In this document: in pieces, positions 37,753-47,665 of the stretch
Numbering within the stretch: the first letter of the stretch is position 1
Layout of the letters: every line of letters begins with the position of its first letter
Assembly (NCBI RefSeq): GCF_003590335.1
Contig: NZ_MIET01000035.1
Location: 81,840-145,839 of the forward strand
Source: Pseudoalteromonas sp. MSK9-3
GTDB taxonomy: Bacteria; Pseudomonadota; Gammaproteobacteria; Enterobacterales; Alteromonadaceae
Reading direction: 5' to 3'
DNA: 64,000 nt
The notes under the pieces: model-generated
Told to the model about the DNA's origin: nothing
Database searches by the model: none
Seen by the model: only the letters and a program-made list of their open reading frames with translations
Program-made: the position numbers and the translations under genes

Positions 37753-40700
37753 ATGAGAACTCAAAAAATGTTCAAGTCGGCACTGAAGTACAGTGCTATT
37801 TCATTGGGGTTATTTACTGGCTTAAGCAACGCGTCAAATTTACCTTATGACTGTACAGGCGTACCTGTATGGAAGGAAAATACTGCTTACGTTAAGGGCG
37901 AGGTTGTACAAAGAGCCGAAGCAGCTTATGAATCACAGTGGTGGAATAAAGTAGACCCTGTGACCCATTCAAAATCATGGCAAGAATGGATTAAATTGGG
38001 CGTTTGTGACAGCGTTGTCACTAATGCGCCGCCAGTTGTTTCTGGGTTGACGCCCGCGTCAGGTACTGAATTTAACGTTAATGACAGCGTTGCCATTAGT
38101 GTTAATGCAACAGATGCAGATGGTACTGTTGCTAAAGTCGATTTTTATGTTGATGACGTTCTCATCGCCACCGATACACAAGCATCAGCAGATATGTTTG
38201 ATGGAACGTGGGCTGCGCAAGAGGGGTCACATGTTATTTCAGTGAAAGCCACTGATGACAAGGGTGCGGTGTCAACGATGTTGAGCAATCAAGTGATTGT
38301 TAAGCAAGTGGTTGATCCTGTGAACAAAGCACCTGTAGCAGCGTTAGAGTTAGTCAGTCTACCCGCTGAATTGGTGGTCGGTTCAAGCGTTGAGTTTAAC
38401 TTGTCTGGTAGTGATAGTGATGGGCAAGTAACAGCGCTAAGCTTTGCCGTTGATGGTGTTGAAGTTGCATCAAGCAATGGGTCTGCAACTGCGTATACAT
38501 GGCAAGCTGCTCAATTAGGCGCTGTAACATTTACGTTAACGGTAACCGATGATAAGGGCGCTACTGGGGAGATAAGTAAAACGCTAACCGTGATTGAAGC
38601 GGGTCAAGGAAACAACCGCGATGCCTGTCAACCAGCCGGTCTTTATCAAACGCCGGGTGTGAACACACCTTACTGTACAATTTATGATGAAAACGGCCGT
38701 GAGGTTATGGGAGCTGATCATCCACGCAGGGTGATAGGTTACTTCACTAGTTGGAGAAATGGTGCTAATGGTCAGCCTAGCTACCTAGTGAATGATATTC
38801 CTTGGGATAAAATCACACACATTAACTATGCTTTTGCGCATGTTGATGCAGCAAACAAAGTATCAATTGGCGACCCTAATGCGCCAGGCAACCCGGCAAC
38901 TAACATGGAGTGGCCAGGCGTCGCTGGTGCGGAACTGGATCCAAGCTTACCGTACAAAGGCCACTTTAACCTGTTGAACAAATACAAAAAACAGCACCCA
39001 GATGTTAAAACCTTGATCTCCGTTGGTGGGTGGGCTGAAACAGGTGGTTTCTTTGGCGGTGATGGTAAACGCGTTAAAAGTGGTGGTTTCTACACAATGA
39101 CGACCAATGCTGATGGCTCTGTGAATCACGCTGGTATTGAAGCATTTGCACAAAGCTCTGTTGATTTCATTAAGAAATATGGATTTGATGGTGTTGATGT
39201 CGATTACGAATACCCATCATCAATGAAAGACTCAGGCCACCCTGATGATTTCCCTATTTCAAATGCACGTCGTGCTGGTTTGAACGCATCATACCAAGTA
39301 CTAATGAAGCGTTTACGTGAAGTACTCGATAAAGCGGGTGAGGCTGACGGTAAGCATTACATGTTAACAATTGCGTCCCCGTCATCAGGTTATTTACTGC
39401 GCGGTATGGAAACTTTCCAAGTAACGAAGTACCTAGATTACGTGAATATTATGTCTTATGACTTACACGGTGCTTGGAACTCTCATGTTGGTCATAATGC
39501 GGCGTTGTATGATACTGGATTAGATTCAGAGCTAAAACAATGGAATGTATACGGCACCAAAGAATTTGAAGGCATAGGTTACTTAAACACTGATTGGGCT
39601 GTACGTTACTTCAGAGGCGCAATATCAGCAGGGCGTATTAATATTGGGCTTCCATATTACACACGTGGTTTCCAAAATGTACAAGGTGGTACAAATGGTT
39701 TATGGGGCCAAGCAGCGCTTGCAAATCAAGCTGACTGTGCACCAGGTACGGGTGTAGGTGAGAAGAACAAATGTGGTGATGGCGCTGTTGGTATTGATAA
39801 CTTGTGGCATGACAAAAATGATAATGGCTATGAAGTACCTGCGGGTTCAAACCCATTGTGGCATGCCAAAAACTTAGAGAATGGGATCACGCCAAGCTAT
39901 TTAGGTATTTACGGTTTAACACCAGATACTGATCCAACAGATGTACTAACGGGCACCTATACGCGTCATTATGACTCTGTCGCCGTTGCACCATGGCTTT
40001 GGAACGCGCAAAAGAATGTGTTCATTTCTATTGAAGATGAAGAGTCAATGGGTACCAAGGTTGATTACGTCATCAACAATGGTCTAGGTGGGATCATGTT
40101 CTGGGAGCTTGCTGGCGATTATGATTACGATGCCGCGAAGGGTGAGTACTTCATGGGGTCTAGCATGACATCATTGGCTTATAACAAGTTCAATCAAAGT
40201 GGTGTTGCATATGATGTCCATAACGGAGATCCGACATTTGCGGTACCGGCTGAATCTGTCGACGTGACGTTTACAGCAAAAGACTTCCCAACAGGCGATG
40301 ATAACTACCCGATAGCACCAACATTTGTATTTACCAATAACTCAGATATTGATTTAAGCGGTGCGAAGATTTCGTTCGATGTGCCGGTATCAACCTCTGC
40401 GATTTTTAAATCTAACTGGAATGCCCAAGAAAAGCTGAAAATGGCAGTTGATGTTAACGGGTCAAACGCAGCGGGTAATAACATTGGCGGATTTGAAAAT
40501 GAATTCCACCGCTTCTCAATCACATTAGTAAATGAGTGGGGAAGTGTGCCTAAATCGTTAGCTCCGGGTGAAAGTGTTAATGCTCAGGTCATGTACTACA
40601 ACCCAATCACAGGCCCAGCTAACTTTGTCGCGGAAAAAGACGGGAAGCGCTATGCGTTTAAGTTCGAATATCCGAAGCTCCCAGCTGCAAAGCCTGGTAA

Positions 40701-40896
40701 TGGCAATGGTGGCCCTGTAACGAGCTGTGAAGGTGTACCAATTGCTGATATTTCAGTATATCCGGCATTTCCGCAGTCCACACATGCAGCCGCAGGGGAT
40801 TTGATAATCCAAGGCACAAAGGTTTATAAGGCCAAATGGTGGTCAAATAAAGCACCTGAATCAAGCGGTGATTATACGAAAGTCTGTAATTTATAA
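37753..40896 (+). CDS. Secreted multidomain GH18 chitinase
   Basis: 1,047 aa. Signal peptide (about 1-27), then a CBM5/12-like domain (P-V-W-K-E-N-T-A-Y-V-K-G-E ... Q-W-W-N), two Ig/PKD-like beta domains (about 95-180 and 195-290), and a large GH18 barrel. The catalytic motif is D479-G-V-D-V-D-Y-E486, the full DxxDxDxE with the Glu proton donor. After the barrel come a beta domain (about 830-970) and a C-terminal CBM5-like module with Y-K-A-K-W-W-S. GH18 enzymes retain configuration and release chito-oligosaccharides. GGAG precedes the ATG. First gene of the chitin operon. Confidence 0.95.
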   Translation: MRTQKMFKSALKYSAISLGLFTGLSNASNLPYDCTGVPVWKENTAYVKGEVVQRAEAAYESQWWNKVDPVTHSKSWQEWIKLGVCDSVVTNAPPVVSGLTPASGTEFNVNDSVAISVNATDADGTVAKVDFYVDDVLIATDTQASADMFDGTWAAQEGSHVISVKATDDKGAVSTMLSNQVIVKQVVDPVNKAPVAALELVSLPAELVVGSSVEFNLSGSDSDGQVTALSFAVDGVEVASSNGSATAYTWQAAQLGAVTFTLTVTDDKGATGEISKTLTVIEAGQGNNRDACQPAGLYQTPGVNTPYCTIYDENGREVMGADHPRRVIGYFTSWRNGANGQPSYLVNDIPWDKITHINYAFAHVDAANKVSIGDPNAPGNPATNMEWPGVAGAELDPSLPYKGHFNLLNKYKKQHPDVKTLISVGGWAETGGFFGGDGKRVKSGGFYTMTTNADGSVNHAGIEAFAQSSVDFIKKYGFDGVDVDYEYPSSMKDSGHPDDFPISNARRAGLNASYQVLMKRLREVLDKAGEADGKHYMLTIASPSSGYLLRGMETFQVTKYLDYVNIMSYDLHGAWNSHVGHNAALYDTGLDSELKQWNVYGTKEFEGIGYLNTDWAVRYFRGAISAGRINIGLPYYTRGFQNVQGGTNGLWGQAALANQADCAPGTGVGEKNKCGDGAVGIDNLWHDKNDNGYEVPAGSNPLWHAKNLENGITPSYLGIYGLTPDTDPTDVLTGTYTRHYDSVAVAPWLWNAQKNVFISIEDEESMGTKVDYVINNGLGGIMFWELAGDYDYDAAKGEYFMGSSMTSLAYNKFNQSGVAYDVHNGDPTFAVPAESVDVTFTAKDFPTGDDNYPIAPTFVFTNNSDIDLSGAKISFDVPVSTSAIFKSNWNAQEKLKMAVDVNGSNAAGNNIGGFENEFHRFSITLVNEWGSVPKSLAPGESVNAQVMYYNPITGPANFVAEKDGKRYAFKFEYPKLPAAKPGNGNGGPVTSCEGVPIADISVYPAFPQSTHAAAGDLIIQGTKVYKAKWWSNKAPESSGDYTKVCNL

Positions 40897-40906
40897 GCTT
40901 CAACTA

Positions 40907-40933
40907 TTATAGGGCAGCCTTGCTGCCCTATAA
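40907..40933 (+). promoter_or_regulatory. Intercistronic hairpin before the LPMO gene
   Basis: A perfect 12-bp stem (TTATAGGGCAGC / GCTGCCCTATAA) with a CTT loop sits between the chitinase stop and the LPMO ribosome-binding site AAAAGGA, which starts right at its 3' edge. There is no T-run, so it is not a classic terminator. It may stabilise or process the mRNA, attenuate, or tune LPMO translation. Confidence 0.7.
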
Positions 40934-40945
40934 AAAGGAATGATT

Positions 40946-42382
40946 ATGAACAAGCGAGATAAAAGAATATCACAAACGGGTATTGGTCTTGGCGCAATTG
41001 CGCTGAGTGTGTTAAGTCAAACCGCGATGGCACATGGTTTTATGGAGTTCCCAAAAGCAAGGCAAGCGATTTGTCAGGCGCAAGGGGGGTATTGGTGGCC
41101 TGATGATGGCTCAAACATTCCAAATTTAGCGTGTCGCGCAGCATTTTTAGAGTCTGGACATGTGCAGTTTATTCAGGAGCATGAATTTGCAGCGAATACA
41201 TCGGATTATAATAACCAAGCTGCGGTAGAAAAGAATATTCCAAATGGCACTTTGTGTGCGGCTGGTTCTAATGAAAAGCGCGGGATGAATTTGCCTTCTG
41301 AACACTGGCAAAGAACAGACGTGACGCCAAATGCGCAAAATGAATTAGCAATAAGGTTTAGAGCAACAACCCCTCATAATCCGAGTTTTTGGAAGTTTTA
41401 CATCAGCAAACCAACGTTTAATTCTGATGTGGATACGTTGGGCTGGCAGGATGTTGAGTTAGTGACCGAAGTTGGCAATGTAGACTTTGTAAAGGACCCT
41501 GATGGAAAACGCTTTTACGAAATGAAAGTGTCTATTCCTCAAGACCGTGTTGGTGATGCAATTTTATATACTCGCTGGCAGCGAAATGATGTAGTCGGTG
41601 AAGGGTTTTACAACTGTAGTGATATAACGATTGTTAGAGACTCAGGTCCTGTCACGTGGACAAGCGCAGGGTATTACATTAAACAGGGTCAAAATGCGAA
41701 AGCCACAGATACGGTTTGGACGCGTATTTTTGATGGTACCGGTAAAGAACTTGTCAGTAAATCGATAAAAATCACGGCTCAGAATGAGTCGTCGTGGCAA
41801 CAGCTATTGGCGGATTCGCTGAATTTGGACCATGCGAACACAGTGCAAGTTGGTGTACGTCAAGCCAGCGGTGACATCGTTTTTGATGGGCAGAACTTGT
41901 TATCAAATGAAGTGTTTGTTAGCGATGCCAATTATACCTATAACCTGACGATTCAAGTTCAAGCGCCCAATACGGCACCAAAAATTCACAAGCCAGACCC
42001 TTTTATATTAGATGAAAGTACCACGGCTAAATTACATGTACATGCTTTTGATGATGAGCAACAGGCTTTGACCTATCAATGGCAAGTTCCCAGCCCTCTG
42101 ACGTTTTCAGGCTCTGGTGCCACGATTGACGTGGTAGCCCCTGCAGTTGAAAGCGATACGAATTATACAATCACAGTCAGTGTGTCTGATGGAGAGCTAA
42201 GCACCTCAGCAGATGTACCTGTTACGGTTAAAAATATTAGTGCACCACAATTTCCAGCATGGAGTAGCAATAAGACATATGTCGCTGGTGACAAAGTTAG
42301 CCATAACAATATGAATTATCAGGCAAAGTGGTGGAATGTAGGCGAGGAGCCCGGTTCCGCACAAGTTTGGAAAAAACTATAG
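40946..42382 (+). CDS. AA10 lytic polysaccharide monooxygenase (GbpA-like chitin-binding protein)
   Basis: 479 aa. I chose the ATG at 40946 because AGGA lies 6 nt upstream; the ATG at 40940 abuts it. The signal ends A-M-A, leaving His30 as the mature N-terminus (H-G-F-M-E-F-P). This is the first His of the copper histidine brace; the second is in T-T-P-H-N-P-S-F-W. The AA10 domain spans ~30-215, then a GbpA domain-2-like segment (about 220-325), a PKD/Ig-like domain (about 345-430) and a C-terminal CBM5/12 (W-S-S-N-K-T-Y-V-A-G-D). It oxidatively cleaves crystalline chitin, opening it for the flanking chitinases. Confidence 0.95.
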   Translation: MNKRDKRISQTGIGLGAIALSVLSQTAMAHGFMEFPKARQAICQAQGGYWWPDDGSNIPNLACRAAFLESGHVQFIQEHEFAANTSDYNNQAAVEKNIPNGTLCAAGSNEKRGMNLPSEHWQRTDVTPNAQNELAIRFRATTPHNPSFWKFYISKPTFNSDVDTLGWQDVELVTEVGNVDFVKDPDGKRFYEMKVSIPQDRVGDAILYTRWQRNDVVGEGFYNCSDITIVRDSGPVTWTSAGYYIKQGQNAKATDTVWTRIFDGTGKELVSKSIKITAQNESSWQQLLADSLNLDHANTVQVGVRQASGDIVFDGQNLLSNEVFVSDANYTYNLTIQVQAPNTAPKIHKPDPFILDESTTAKLHVHAFDDEQQALTYQWQVPSPLTFSGSGATIDVVAPAVESDTNYTITVSVSDGELSTSADVPVTVKNISAPQFPAWSSNKTYVAGDKVSHNNMNYQAKWWNVGEEPGSAQVWKKL

Positions 42383-42500
42383 TTTTTTTAACGAATAATT
42401 GTCGGCAAAAACAAAAGCGTAATTCGATTTAATTTAGTAGTACAACAACAATCATCCATCCTATTGGTTGGATACAACATGTAAAGAAGGTTGAAAAGTA

Positions 42501-44963
42501 ATGAAACTAAAGCAATTAACGGCCCTAGTTGGTCTCGCGTTGGCTTCAGGTGCAGTAATGGCAGCGCCATCTACACCAAGCCTCGATTGGAAACCACAGC
42601 AGTATTCATTCGTTGAAGTTAACTTAGACGGCAATGGGTCTTATAAGGATATTGTTACGGCAAAAGATGTTGTTACTGTTGAACTCAAGTGGAATGCTTG
42701 GAGTGGCGCAGGCGGCGATGGCTATAAAGTTTACTTTGATGACATGTTAGTAAACGAAGGGACTCTTCCTGCAGGGACCAAAAGTGGAGTCGTGACTTTT
42801 CCATATACAAAGTCAGGTCGTCACAACGTTTATTTAGAATTATGTGAAGGTACAACGTGTGCGAGAAGTGCCGGTAAGCCAATAGTAATTGCAGATACAG
42901 ACGGCGGCCACTTAGCGCCACTACCTATGAATGTAGATCCTAACAACAAAAACTATGGTACTAAGCCTGGTATGGTAACAGGTACTTATTTTGTTGAGTG
43001 GGGGATCTACGGACGTGACTTCGATGTTACACAAGTGCCAGCACAAAACTTATCGCATATTCTTTATGGGTTCATTCCAATCTGTGGTGCGAACGAATCA
43101 TTAAAAGAAATTGAGAACGGTAATAGCTGGCGTGCATTACAAAAAGCATGTGGCGGCTCAGCAGATTATGAAGTGGTTATTCACGACCCTTGGGCAGCTG
43201 TGCAAAAAGCGTTACCTGGTGTCGACTCAAAAGACCCAATTCGCGGAACGTATTCACAGTTAATGGCTTTGAAACAACGTTATCCTGATTTGAAAATATT
43301 GCCGTCTGTAGGTGGTTGGACGCTATCAGACCCATTCCATGGTTTCACAGAAAAAGCCAATCGTGACACGTTTGTGGCATCGATGAAGAAATTCTTAAAA
43401 ACATGGAAATTCTATGATGGTGTAGACATTGACTGGGAATACCCAGGTGGTGGTGGTCCAAATCCAAACCTTGGTGATACGGTTAAAGATGGCCCTGCTT
43501 ATATCGCGTTGATGCAAGAGTTACGTGCAATGCTTGATAGCTTGGAAGCTGAAACAGGCCGCAAATATGAGTTAACATCAGCGATTGGTTCTGGTTACGA
43601 TAAAATTCAAGACGTAGATTATCAAGCTGCATCGCAGTATATGGATTATATCTTCGCTATGACGTATGACTTTTACGGTGGTTGGAATAATGTAACAGGT
43701 CATCAGACTGGACTTTACTGTGGTTCTCATTTGAGCACAGACGAATGTAATGGTACTGGTCTAGATGATAACGGCGAGCCACGTAAGGGCCCTGCATATA
43801 CCACTGATAACGCGGTTCAGTTGTTACTTCAACAAGGTGTTAATTCTAAGAAAATCGTCGTTGGTGCGGCAATGTATGGTCGTGGTTGGGAAGGGGTATT
43901 TGATGCAAATACGACTATTTCAGGTAACCCAATGACAGCACCGGGTAACGGTAAATTTACAGGTTCAAAAGCGCAAGGCGTTTGGGAAGCTGGCATCATG
44001 GATTATAAAGGCGTTGTTGCTAACCTAATTGGTGCAAGTGGCACAGGTATTAACGGATATGAAGTAGGTTATGATGACCAAGCTGAGGGTGCATATGCAT
44101 GGAACCGCAGCAATGGTAAATTATTGACATTTGATACACCTCGTTCAGTGAAAGCTAAAGGGGCTTATGTTAATACGCATAACTTAGGGGGTTTGTTCTC
44201 TTGGGAAATTGATGCGGATAATGGCGACATTCTTAATGCAATGCATGATGGTCTAGCTGGTGGTGGAACGTCTAACCGTTTACCAGTAGTGACTGTGGAT
44301 AGTCAGGTATCAATCGCAGCAGGCGCTTCTGCAGTGGTTAACGCAAGTGCTACAGATGCAGATCGTGACCCACTGAGCTACAGCTGGACTGGTGATGCGG
44401 CTTTAGCACTTACTAATGCGAATTCAGCGTCAGTATCTGTGGCTGTACCAGCAGTTACAGTTGATACGCAATATGCACTTTCAGTGACAGTATCTGATGG
44501 TAAAGGTCAAGTAACACGCAATGTTGTGGTAACTGCTAAAGCTGCGGGTTCAAACTCAGCACCTGTTTTATCACCTATTGCGAACGTAACGGTTGAAGAG
44601 CTGGCAAGTGTGGCTGTTGCGGCTTCAGCATCTGATGCAGATAATGATGCATTAACCTATAACTGGACAGTACCTGCGGGACTAACATTGTCGGGAACAG
44701 GCGCAAATGTAACATTGGCTGCAGACGAAGTTGCTGCTGATACAACGTATCAAGTGTCAGTGTCTGTATCGGATGGTCAAGCATCTGCATCACAAACATT
44801 TGATGTAACGGTCACTGATAAAGCGGCTGGTGGTGATACGTGGCAAGCTGACAAAGTCTATGTTGGCGGCGACACATGTGTTTATGGTGGCGTGACTTAC
44901 CAAGCTAAATGGTGGACACGTGGCGAAGAGCCAGGTAAAGCACAAGTTTGGAAAGCGCTATAA
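42501..44963 (+). CDS. chiA: Secreted GH18 chitinase, Serratia ChiA type
   Basis: 820 aa. Signal peptide ending A-V-M-A-A, then the ChiA N-terminal fibronectin-like domain (about 23-135), then the GH18 barrel with F-Y-D-G-V-D-I-D-W-E313. Serratia marcescens ChiA uses E315 in the same motif, so length and layout agree. Two PKD/Ig-like domains (about 595-670 and 685-775) and a C-terminal CBM5/12 follow. The last 20 residues are almost the same as those of the upstream LPMO (Q-A-K-W-W, G-E-E-P-G, A-Q-V-W-K). Likely a processive exochitinase. A strong terminator at 45053 closes the operon. Confidence 0.95.
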   Translation: MKLKQLTALVGLALASGAVMAAPSTPSLDWKPQQYSFVEVNLDGNGSYKDIVTAKDVVTVELKWNAWSGAGGDGYKVYFDDMLVNEGTLPAGTKSGVVTFPYTKSGRHNVYLELCEGTTCARSAGKPIVIADTDGGHLAPLPMNVDPNNKNYGTKPGMVTGTYFVEWGIYGRDFDVTQVPAQNLSHILYGFIPICGANESLKEIENGNSWRALQKACGGSADYEVVIHDPWAAVQKALPGVDSKDPIRGTYSQLMALKQRYPDLKILPSVGGWTLSDPFHGFTEKANRDTFVASMKKFLKTWKFYDGVDIDWEYPGGGGPNPNLGDTVKDGPAYIALMQELRAMLDSLEAETGRKYELTSAIGSGYDKIQDVDYQAASQYMDYIFAMTYDFYGGWNNVTGHQTGLYCGSHLSTDECNGTGLDDNGEPRKGPAYTTDNAVQLLLQQGVNSKKIVVGAAMYGRGWEGVFDANTTISGNPMTAPGNGKFTGSKAQGVWEAGIMDYKGVVANLIGASGTGINGYEVGYDDQAEGAYAWNRSNGKLLTFDTPRSVKAKGAYVNTHNLGGLFSWEIDADNGDILNAMHDGLAGGGTSNRLPVVTVDSQVSIAAGASAVVNASATDADRDPLSYSWTGDAALALTNANSASVSVAVPAVTVDTQYALSVTVSDGKGQVTRNVVVTAKAAGSNSAPVLSPIANVTVEELASVAVAASASDADNDALTYNWTVPAGLTLSGTGANVTLAADEVAADTTYQVSVSVSDGQASASQTFDVTVTDKAAGGDTWQADKVYVGGDTCVYGGVTYQAKWWTRGEEPGKAQVWKAL

Positions 44964-45052
44964 TTAGTATATGAGATTTGACATCAAGCAATTTGATTGA
45001 CCCAAGGAAGGGCCAAGTTGAATATACAGTAAGTGATATGTATTAATTGATT

Positions 45053-45079
45053 AAAGGCGCCTCTGGCGCCTTTGTTTTT
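45053..45079 (+). terminator. Rho-independent terminator of the chitin operon
   Basis: A perfect 9-bp GC-rich stem AAAGGCGCC / GGCGCCTTT with a TCT loop, followed by GTTTTTA. Confidence 0.9.
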
Positions 45080-45102
45080 ATTAGCTTAGTAATCCATAAT
45101 GA

Positions 45103-45900
45103 ATGTATATTTACTTTATTTTTAGGTTGTTAGTTCTGAAACTATTTATTTTTTGTGCGCTTTTTATAAGCTGTTTTGGTTGGACGAATACGCAGTGCGC
45201 AACGACCTATAAAGTAGGAGTCGGGACACTCTGGCCACCCTATGTCATGTACGATGATACGTCATATTCTGGTTTAGATGTTGAGATATCTGAAGCGGTG
45301 TTTTTACATGCTGGGTTTTGTATTGAATTTGTAAAGTTACCTTCTTCGGCACGGGGGATCGTTGAATTACAAAAAGGTGAGATCGATGTTTTGCCTTCAG
45401 CCAGTTATAACAAAGAGCGTGCTGAAATTGCGCACTTTAGTAAAGGCTATCGACGAGAACGTATGCGGTTATTCACCCATCAAGTGACGACACCTATTAC
45501 TAATCTCACGGAGTTATTTGCTGCTGAATATACGTTTACGGCAAACCCTGGCGCATATTATGGTGAAGAGCTTGCTCAGATTTTGACAATAAAGTGGTAC
45601 AAGCAAAGGTTTTTTGAAGTGGCGAGCGTGACGCAACGTATGGAATTAGTAAAACGCGGCCGTGTAGACTTTTTGATTGAAGATGAGATCAGTGGTTTGT
45701 ATTTTAAGCGTTTACTTGGTTATAAAAATATTGTGCTACATGAATATGTTGTAAACGATAATGCCATACATTTTATGCTGAATAGGCAGAGTTTTGATTA
45801 CGATAAAGTTCGCAAAATCAATAATGCCATTAAAGCAATTAACCCAGAATTACGTCGTATTGAAGCGAAATATACTGAGTGGATAAAAGGGAACCCTTAG
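45103..45900 (+). CDS. Periplasmic solute-binding protein, family 3 type
   Basis: 265 aa with a hydrophobic export signal in the first ~30 residues. V-G-V-G-T-L-W-P-P-Y-V-M-Y-D-D, then G-L-D-V-E-I-S-E-A-V and G-E-I-D-V-L-P-S-A-S-Y, match bacterial extracellular solute-binding family 3 (amino-acid binding fold). No permease or ATPase is next to it, so it may serve a sensor or act alone. A paralogue with the same S-S-A/S-R motif lies at 53870-54697. The start is weakly supported because no clear ribosome-binding site is seen. Confidence 0.8.
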   Translation: MYIYFIFRLLVLKLFIFCALFISCFGWTNTQCATTYKVGVGTLWPPYVMYDDTSYSGLDVEISEAVFLHAGFCIEFVKLPSSARGIVELQKGEIDVLPSASYNKERAEIAHFSKGYRRERMRLFTHQVTTPITNLTELFAAEYTFTANPGAYYGEELAQILTIKWYKQRFFEVASVTQRMELVKRGRVDFLIEDEISGLYFKRLLGYKNIVLHEYVVNDNAIHFMLNRQSFDYDKVRKINNAIKAINPELRRIEAKYTEWIKGNP

Positions 45901-45952
45901 CTACACTCTCTCATTATCAATGACTTTAAAGTAAGCCCTTTGATAGCTGATG

Positions 45953-45981
45953 TACGAGTTATATGCGCATTATAACCCGTA
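45953..45981. terminator. Hairpin between convergent genes
   Basis: TACGAGTTATA pairs with TATAACCCGTA (one mismatch) with a 7-nt loop, between the solute-binding protein gene and the DUF2235 gene. Confidence 0.5.
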
Positions 45982-45997
45982 GTAAAATAGAGGTATG

Positions 45998-47515
45998 TTA
46001 CCCAAGTCGGGTGATAGTAAGGTCAATACTGCCGCTGTTTTGCTGATAATCTTTATTTATATCATTGGCAAACGGGGTGAATTCACCAGATTGGCTAATT
46101 CTAACTTCACAGCCATTTGTTATCAAAAACGCGGTATCATCATTTTGATTTATACACCCCATAAGCGCAAACCATTGTGCGTTTGTGGCACGCATATACG
46201 GGGTAAATAATTCAATTGCCTGCTGTTTTATACCGAGCGTTTGCTGCGTTCTATTCCACCCCTTGATACTAACCGGGTGACCATTATCGTACCAAATGGC
46301 GTCATCTTGTGTGCTAAAGCGATACGTTGCCCCTTTTTCTAACATGACCCCAGTCGCATTGTATTTTTGTGAAGCGAAGGCTTTGACAGTGACTTGCTCG
46401 CCGGTTTGTAAAATAGTGATGTGTTGATTCTTGAGTGTTAAATGAGGGGTTAAGCCTACACAGGTGAGTTGACTCGCATTATTATCTTCAATGATGTGAG
46501 GTATTGACTTTAAAGACTCAGGGCGATAGCCACTTAACGTATTTATTCGCTTTGCCACACTGTGGTGTATGATCGGTGGGTGCTGGCTGATTTGATCTTG
46601 TTCTAATACCGCGCACTGTCGATTGATCACTTTAAAGCTGCTATTAAGCCAACAGTAGTCATGTTGATAGCTGCGAGCGAGTGGATCCGGGCATAGCGTG
46701 ACATCATCTTCACAAATCAACGGGGTGCTTTCGTAGGGCAAGAGAGCTTGAAAGTTAATGTGTTCTTTATTAAATATTGTTAAGCCTATTTTGAGATCAA
46801 TGAGCCACTCTAGTGCATAGCGTAAAGTGATGTCTGATAATCCACTTCGGTAAAATCCTCCCCCAATATCTGAATGGCAGCCGGCAAACCAGACTTCTTT
46901 GATATGTTGTGCATGGTTAAATAAGGTTGGTTCAAATGCGCGACGTTTATCATCTAAGCTCACACAATGTAACGCTTGAACCACATTATTGGCCACATTA
47001 TGGTCTTCAAAAATGACGTGCTCTGTGCCACAAGTTGCTTTGGTTATTTTACTAAAACCAATGGAAGCTATGGTGTCGAACACACATAAATAGACGTCTT
47101 GTGATATGAAGCGTTCTAAACATTTCGCGAATCGTCGTGCTAATGCTGCACCGCGACTAAACCCTATCAACAGCACTTTATCACCTTGGTGAAAATGATG
47201 ATTAAAATCATTAATCGCTTGGGTTAAAATAGTGGCAACTTCTTTGTCGTTTGGGGCGAGTATTTGATTGAGTAGTTTTTTAACCTCGCTGCCTTGATCG
47301 CCAATCCCACAATAGTAAAAACACAGTTGTTGCTCAGTGGCCGATGGCGCATGGCGATGAAGTTTGCCTCCAAGCATAAGGTGAAGTTTGAGTACGTTAC
47401 TAATCCCTGTGTCTTCTTTAAAGTGCTCGCTACTATATTGGTGAGAATCCCGGGGTTCACTTGATGTGCCGTCAAAATTAAAAACTAACGTTTTGGGCGC
47501 GGTATTATGAGTCAT
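45998..47515 (-). CDS. DUF2235 alpha/beta-hydrolase (Tle1-like phospholipase candidate)
   Basis: 505 aa, no signal peptide. The start K-T-L-V-F-N-F-D-G-T, Y-C-G-I-G-D-Q-G near residue 68 and the nucleophile elbow G-F-S-R-G-A-A near residue 120 define DUF2235. W-F-A-G-C-H-S-D-I-G-G-G near residue 210 carries the likely catalytic Asp. DUF2235 includes the type VI secretion lipase effectors Tle1. No VgrG, Hcp or immunity gene is nearby. The ~200-residue C-terminal part contains a SH3-like segment (A-S-Q-K-Y-N-A-T-G-V-M-L-E-K-G). Effector role is inference. AGAGG precedes the ATG. Confidence 0.8.
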   Translation of the reverse strand: MTHNTAPKTLVFNFDGTSSEPRDSHQYSSEHFKEDTGISNVLKLHLMLGGKLHRHAPSATEQQLCFYYCGIGDQGSEVKKLLNQILAPNDKEVATILTQAINDFNHHFHQGDKVLLIGFSRGAALARRFAKCLERFISQDVYLCVFDTIASIGFSKITKATCGTEHVIFEDHNVANNVVQALHCVSLDDKRRAFEPTLFNHAQHIKEVWFAGCHSDIGGGFYRSGLSDITLRYALEWLIDLKIGLTIFNKEHINFQALLPYESTPLICEDDVTLCPDPLARSYQHDYCWLNSSFKVINRQCAVLEQDQISQHPPIIHHSVAKRINTLSGYRPESLKSIPHIIEDNNASQLTCVGLTPHLTLKNQHITILQTGEQVTVKAFASQKYNATGVMLEKGATYRFSTQDDAIWYDNGHPVSIKGWNRTQQTLGIKQQAIELFTPYMRATNAQWFALMGCINQNDDTAFLITNGCEVRISQSGEFTPFANDINKDYQQNSGSIDLTITRLG

Positions 47516-47665
47516 AATGAACCTCTGAGTTGGTTTAAAATCCAGGTCAACTATATAAAGTTGATCGTTAAATAAAACTTCTACAACATCATTAGATAGT
47601 GCACATTAAAGTGCAAAAATATGATATTTTTAAGTCACTTTATTGAAGATACTGAGACTACTGTT

